From the NCBI GenBank assembly GCA_019090225.1, contig JAHRWI010000127.1:1-8597 (forward strand): 8,597 bases of DNA, written 5' to 3'. The notes beneath the pieces were generated by a model. It was not told where the DNA came from, made no database searches, and saw only the letters and a list, made by a program, of their open reading frames with translations. This DNA comes from Porticoccaceae bacterium. Lineage in GTDB: Bacteria; Pseudomonadota; Gammaproteobacteria; Pseudomonadales; Porticoccaceae. Both the position numbers and the translations under genes were made by a program. This document shows, piece after piece, positions 6,239 to 8,597 of this stretch. Each line of letters opens with the position of its first letter. Positions within the stretch are counted from its first letter, which is position 1.

Positions 6239-6946
6239 CTACAAAGATCTAAAAAACCGCTTCATTGGGCGCACAAAGTTTTTACGCAATTTATTGTGCA
6301 GGCTGTAGGCTTTGGGTTGCGTGGCAAGCAAAGTCACCTCCTCAGTGCTTAAGGGATGATCCGGAAAGTATTTTTGCCGCAGGTTTAGCACCGAGATTAA
6401 ATCTATTTTCGCCATTGTCCTCCAGGCCCAGCCTTTAAGCTTAGACATTTTTTTATCGTTGACCAATGCCGAAGCAAAATCAATAAATACAGGTTGGCCC
6501 GCGCCATCTATTAGCAGATTATTACGGTGAATGTCTCCGTGGGTGATGCCAATGCTATGGAGTGTTGCCAGTAGTATCGAAGCCTGTTCAAAAAATGCGG
6601 GCGTCAGTGTGCTTTCTGGTGAAAGTTTTAACGGCATAGGCCTCGGTAAAACATTTGCGTCCAGACGTTTCATTATCAGAGCCGGGCCATCAATAGTGCC
6701 AATGAGGTGGGGGACCCCCGAAGTTCCGTCCAGAGCAGCCAATACAGAGGCCTCTTTGTTGACTATCCATCGGCCCAGGGTTTTTCTAACAATGGCACTG
6801 CAGTGGGAAAAATCCTTGATGCAGAGCGCCTGTTTTTGCCAGTCTATAAAATAAATTTCCGGCTTGAAGGGCGAACATTTAGCGTCCAGCAAGACCCAGT
6901 TGGCGCCATTGAGGGCCTCGCGGTTTTTTATAGGCTGAGTAGTCAT
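6239..6946 (-). CDS. Small kinase-fold protein, WaaP/InaA lipopolysaccharide-kinase-like
   Basis: The 235-residue protein has the core signatures of the protein-kinase-like fold. K44 in LCIKDF fits the ATP-anchoring lysine and E65 (NKEASVLAAL) the helix-C glutamate. HGDIHRNNLLID (136-147) is an HxDxxxxN catalytic loop with D138 and N143. FIDFAS (154-159) places D156 at the metal-binding position, with DFA instead of DFG. No glycine-rich loop is evident, which is common in WaaP-, RIO- and InaA-type kinases. The C-terminus is strongly basic (KLRKNFVRPMKRFFRSL), which could favour binding to membrane or lipopolysaccharide. There is no signal peptide or membrane segment, so it is cytoplasmic. Related proteins phosphorylate lipopolysaccharide core sugars or are annotated as toluene tolerance or protein kinases; the substrate here is unknown. 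The ATG at 6946 is preceded immediately by AAGG, a poor ribosome binding site. The gene stands alone, convergent with the oxidative cassette and probably unrelated to it. Confidence 0.8.
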   Translation of the reverse strand: MTTQPIKNREALNGANWVLLDAKCSPFKPEIYFIDWQKQALCIKDFSHCSAIVRKTLGRWIVNKEASVLAALDGTSGVPHLIGTIDGPALIMKRLDANVLPRPMPLKLSPESTLTPAFFEQASILLATLHSIGITHGDIHRNNLLIDGAGQPVFIDFASALVNDKKMSKLKGWAWRTMAKIDLISVLNLRQKYFPDHPLSTEEVTLLATQPKAYSLHNKLRKNFVRPMKRFFRSL

Positions 6947-7562
6947 CCTTGAGTAATCGTAGTCACTGATTTGCTGTTACCTGATTGAGTCAATGTCGGT
7001 CGAATATGTTGAAATATTAAGTATGGCGGCCGCGTATTATAACCGTTATCAATAATCCGAGACTGCGCTGGGGCGCTTAATTTGATAGTTTTATGACATA
7101 TAACCGACTTGCTGTGGATCACCGATAAGCGTGTCGGTACATATACCAGGGAATAAGGCAGATTGCCTGAATCTCTAGCTCGAAAGACCAGGCTATCGGC
7201 GCGTGTGTGTCAGCTCAATCAATCTTATTACATGTGAACCGTTGTCGAGTCCTTGGTATCAGGCATTATCCTTGACGGCACTGCTCAATAACTGTCGTGG
7301 TTTCGAGCCTTATTGGGGCGCTTGCTCAACTTTCGAGATCAGAAGTGGCTATGAGGGGTCTCATGGTGAATACAATACCTGGTATGTGCGCACATTGTGG
7401 ATGAGTGGCCTCATTTTAATCATGTACTCTTATGAGTCTTGTGACGAAAACATGGGTGCCGTATTGGTCTCAGCTAAAACGCTTACGGAGACAACTACGC
7501 AACAAGAACTGGCCCGGCCATGAGTCAGTCAGTGAGCACGTCAAACTACTCAAATTACAAAC
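6947..7562. other. About 615 bases with no convincing gene
   Basis: Between the kinase-like gene and the tRNA terminator I find no reading frame with a credible start, ribosome binding site and protein-like composition. The longest plus-strand frame (7203-7523) has no Shine-Dalgarno and no recognisable motif. Besides the promoter-like site at 7036-7049, only weak structure is visible: AGGCA-GAT-TGCCT near 7157-7169 and ACCGAC/GTCGGT (7103-7108 with 7133-7138). It may be a decayed gene, a non-coding RNA locus, or plain spacer. Confidence 0.5.
7036..7049 (-). promoter_or_regulatory. Candidate -10 box of the kinase-like gene, overlapped by a palindrome
   Basis: On the minus strand 7041-7036 reads TATAAT, a perfect -10 box 90 bases upstream of the kinase-like start codon. 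No convincing -35 lies 16-18 bases upstream. ATAAC-C-GTTAT (7039-7049) is an 11-base palindrome overlapping the box and could be an operator. Confidence 0.35.
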
Positions 7563-7596
7563 AAAAAAAGCCCCAAACCTGGTGGTGTGGGGCTTT
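7563..7596 (-). terminator. Intrinsic terminator after the tRNA gene
   Basis: Read on the minus strand, AAAGCCCCA (7596-7588) pairs with TGGGGCTTT (7575-7567), a 9-bp stem, and the T run continues to 7563. It begins four bases after the CCA end of the tRNA and closes the rpoD-tRNA side of the window. Confidence 0.9.
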
Positions 7597-7599
7597 GTA

Positions 7600-7676
7600 T
7601 GGTGGGCCTTCCCAGACTTGAACTGGGGACCTGCCGATTATGAGTCGGATGCTCTAACCAACTGAGCTAAAGGCCC
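7600..7676 (-). tRNA. ileX: tRNA-Ile2 (anticodon CAT, lysidine type)
   Basis: The 77-base gene folds as a complete cloverleaf with encoded CCA. The acceptor is GGGCCTT with AAGGCCC, the D arm GCTC with GAGC, the anticodon loop CTCATAA, and the T arm CCCAG-TTCAAGT-CTGGG. Anticodon CAT fits elongator Met, initiator Met or Ile2. Initiator is excluded by the paired first bases G1-C72. C4-G69 and C5-G68 in the acceptor are the pairs recognised by lysidine synthetase TilS, whereas E. coli elongator tRNA-Met has U4-A69 and A5-U68. The T loop TTCAAGT also matches E. coli Ile2 rather than TTCGAAT of Met. So after lysidine modification it probably reads AUA codons as isoleucine. Position 27-43 is a T-C mismatch at the top of the anticodon stem. 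The gene lies 139 bases downstream of rpoD on the same strand. An elongator Met identity remains possible but less likely. Confidence 0.93.
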
Positions 7677-7754
7677 GGAACTTTGTTGGTGGGTTTATTA
7701 AGTCTTTAGCACTGACTGCTCGTGCTACCGCTGCCCCGTAGGACGTTGCTATTG

Positions 7755-7768
7755 GGGGCAGTATTATA
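7755..7768 (-). promoter_or_regulatory. Candidate tRNA promoter: -10 box with GC-rich discriminator
   Basis: On the minus strand 7768-7763 reads TATAAT, followed by ACTGCCCCC, a GC-rich discriminator of the kind seen at stable-RNA promoters under stringent control. The -35 region is poor (TGGTAG at 17-base spacing). Transcription from here would give a leader of nearly 80 bases removed by RNase P. CTGCCCC (7761-7755 on the minus strand) can pair with GGGGCAG (7737-7731), making a leader stem. Read-through from rpoD could also supply the tRNA. Confidence 0.45.
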
Positions 7769-7815
7769 AAAGCCTTTTGGAATATCTACCAGATTTAGAA
7801 CTTGGCCATGCTCGG

Positions 7816-8597
7816 CTATTCATCCAAAAAGCTGCGCATATGTTCGGAGCGAGAGGGATGGCGTAGTTTCCGCAGTGCCTTGGCTTCTATCTGACGAATG
7901 CGCTCGCGGGTGACGTCAAACTGCTTGCCGACTTCTTCGAGGGTATGGTCGGTATTCATATCGATACCAAAACGCATACGCAGTACTTTTGCTTCCCTGG
8001 CAGTAAGGCCGTTAAGCACTTCGTGGGTAGCCTCGGTGAGGCTTTCCTGAGTGGCGGAGTTGACGGGGGAGTCGACATTGATATCTTCGATGAAATCACC
8101 GAGATGGGAGTCTTCGTCATCCCCGATAGGGGTCTCAAGAGAGATAGGTTCTTTGGCGATCTTCAGCACTTTGCGGATTTTTTCTTCTGGCAATTCCATG
8201 CGTATACCGAGTTCTTCAGGCGTCGGTTCGCGGCCCATTTCCTGGAGCATTTGTCGCGATATTCGATTGAGTTTGTTGATGGTCTCAATCATGTGCACAG
8301 GGATACGAATGGTACGCGCCTGATCGGCGATGGAGCGGGTAATGGCTTGGCGAATCCACCAGGTGGCGTAGGTGGAAAATTTATAACCTCGGCGATATTC
8401 GAATTTGTCTACCGCTTTCATCAAACCGATATTGCCTTCTTGAATAAGGTCGAGAAACTGCAGGCCACGGTTGGTATATTTTTTGGCAATGGAGATCACC
8501 AGACGCAGGTTGGCTTCGACCATTTCTTTCTTTGCGCGTCTTGATTTGGCTTCACCAATCGACATGCGTCGATTCATGTCTTTGATGTCGGATATCG
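7816..8597 (-). CDS. rpoD: RNA polymerase housekeeping sigma factor RpoD (sigma-70), partial (C-terminal part)
   Basis: The frame is open from the right edge (8597) to TAG at 7818-7816, giving about 260 C-terminal residues; the N-terminal half is outside the window. The methionine encoded at 8577 is internal, since ISDIKD precedes it as in E. coli. Region 2.1-2.4 is nearly identical to E. coli (NLRLVISIAKKY, then YKFSTYATWWIRQAITRS), covering core binding and -10 recognition and melting. Region 3 contains IRIPVHMIETINKLNR, and region 4 has GLTAREAKVLRMRFGID plus the -35-binding helix-turn-helix VTRERIRQIEAKALRKLR. The C-terminus HPSRSEHMRSFLDE differs from E. coli SEVLRSFLDD at a few residues. 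RpoD directs most housekeeping transcription. It supports a gammaproteobacterial host and marks this end of the window as conserved core chromosome. Confidence 0.98.
   Translation of the reverse strand, partial: ISDIKDMNRRMSIGEAKSRRAKKEMVEANLRLVISIAKKYTNRGLQFLDLIQEGNIGLMKAVDKFEYRRGYKFSTYATWWIRQAITRSIADQARTIRIPVHMIETINKLNRISRQMLQEMGREPTPEELGIRMELPEEKIRKVLKIAKEPISLETPIGDDEDSHLGDFIEDINVDSPVNSATQESLTEATHEVLNGLTAREAKVLRMRFGIDMNTDHTLEEVGKQFDVTRERIRQIEAKALRKLRHPSRSEHMRSFLDE

Noticed and set aside
7203..7523. Plus-strand frame of 106 codons in the gene-poor stretch
   Set aside because: It has no Shine-Dalgarno, odd Trp/Tyr/Cys-rich composition, no motif and no recognisable relatives. It could be chance in an unconstrained region.
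7432..7665. Plus-strand frame of 77 codons whose end reads FPDLNWGPADYESDALTN
   Set aside because: It runs antisense through the tRNA and its terminator. This peptide is a familiar artefact of translating an antisense tRNA.
7600..7676. tRNA 3' end as an integration site for a mobile element carrying the oxidative cassette
   Set aside because: I found no second copy of the tRNA 3' end, no integrase and no transposase in the window. The cassette is also separated from the tRNA by the kinase-like gene and spacer.
7945..8544. 199-codon plus-strand frame
   Set aside because: It is entirely antisense to the highly conserved rpoD coding sequence, and its openness follows from rpoD codon use.
1..8597. 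CRISPR array, insertion sequence or tandem repeats
   Set aside because: No regularly spaced direct repeats, terminal inverted repeats with transposase, or tandem repeats were visible when reading the window.

Overview
The window looks like chromosomal DNA of a gammaproteobacterium, probably a marine or environmental lineage. The main evidence is the right edge, where a partial rpoD on the minus strand is nearly identical to the E. coli/Pseudomonas-type housekeeping sigma-70 through regions 2 to 4. It is followed by a tRNA gene with anticodon CAT. The genus cannot be fixed from sequence reading alone.

Layout, left to right. (1) 1-1276, minus: a membrane-anchored TPR protein with a TolB/FlgO-like domain, running off the left edge. 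(2) 1373-2539, minus: a Rieske non-heme iron oxygenase alpha subunit. (3) 2540-2775: a divergent control region with a perfect TATAAT box abutting a 21-bp inverted repeat. (4) 2776-6143, plus: a three-gene oxidative cassette of a LuxA-like flavin monooxygenase, an alpha/beta hydrolase with a TTG start, and a second, longer luciferase-like monooxygenase. A perfect 10-bp hairpin lies between the first two genes and a strong intrinsic terminator ends the cassette. (5) 6239-6946, minus: a small kinase-fold protein resembling the WaaP/InaA lipopolysaccharide kinases. (6) 6947-7562: about 615 bases with no convincing gene. (7) 7563-7676, minus: a tRNA best read as tRNA-Ile2 (CAT, lysidine type), with its own terminator and upstream promoter. 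(8) 7816-8597, minus: the rpoD C-terminal part.

How the genes may work together. The Rieske oxygenase, two flavin monooxygenases and hydrolase look like a small catabolic or tailoring pathway that oxygenates an organic substrate and then hydrolyses an ester, lactone or C-C bond. The substrate is not evident. No flavin reductase, ferredoxin or ferredoxin reductase is visible, so reducing partners must come from elsewhere. The divergent promoter region could switch both arms from one operator.

The most checkable anomaly is in the hydrolase. Its reading frame stops right after the catalytic histidine motif, and a one-base correction in the GGG at 4719-4721 restores a family-like C-terminal helix ending at 4774. 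The gene is therefore either truly frameshifted or carries a sequence error. The novelty here lies mainly in the gene combination and this frameshift; I do not see a clearly new class of system.
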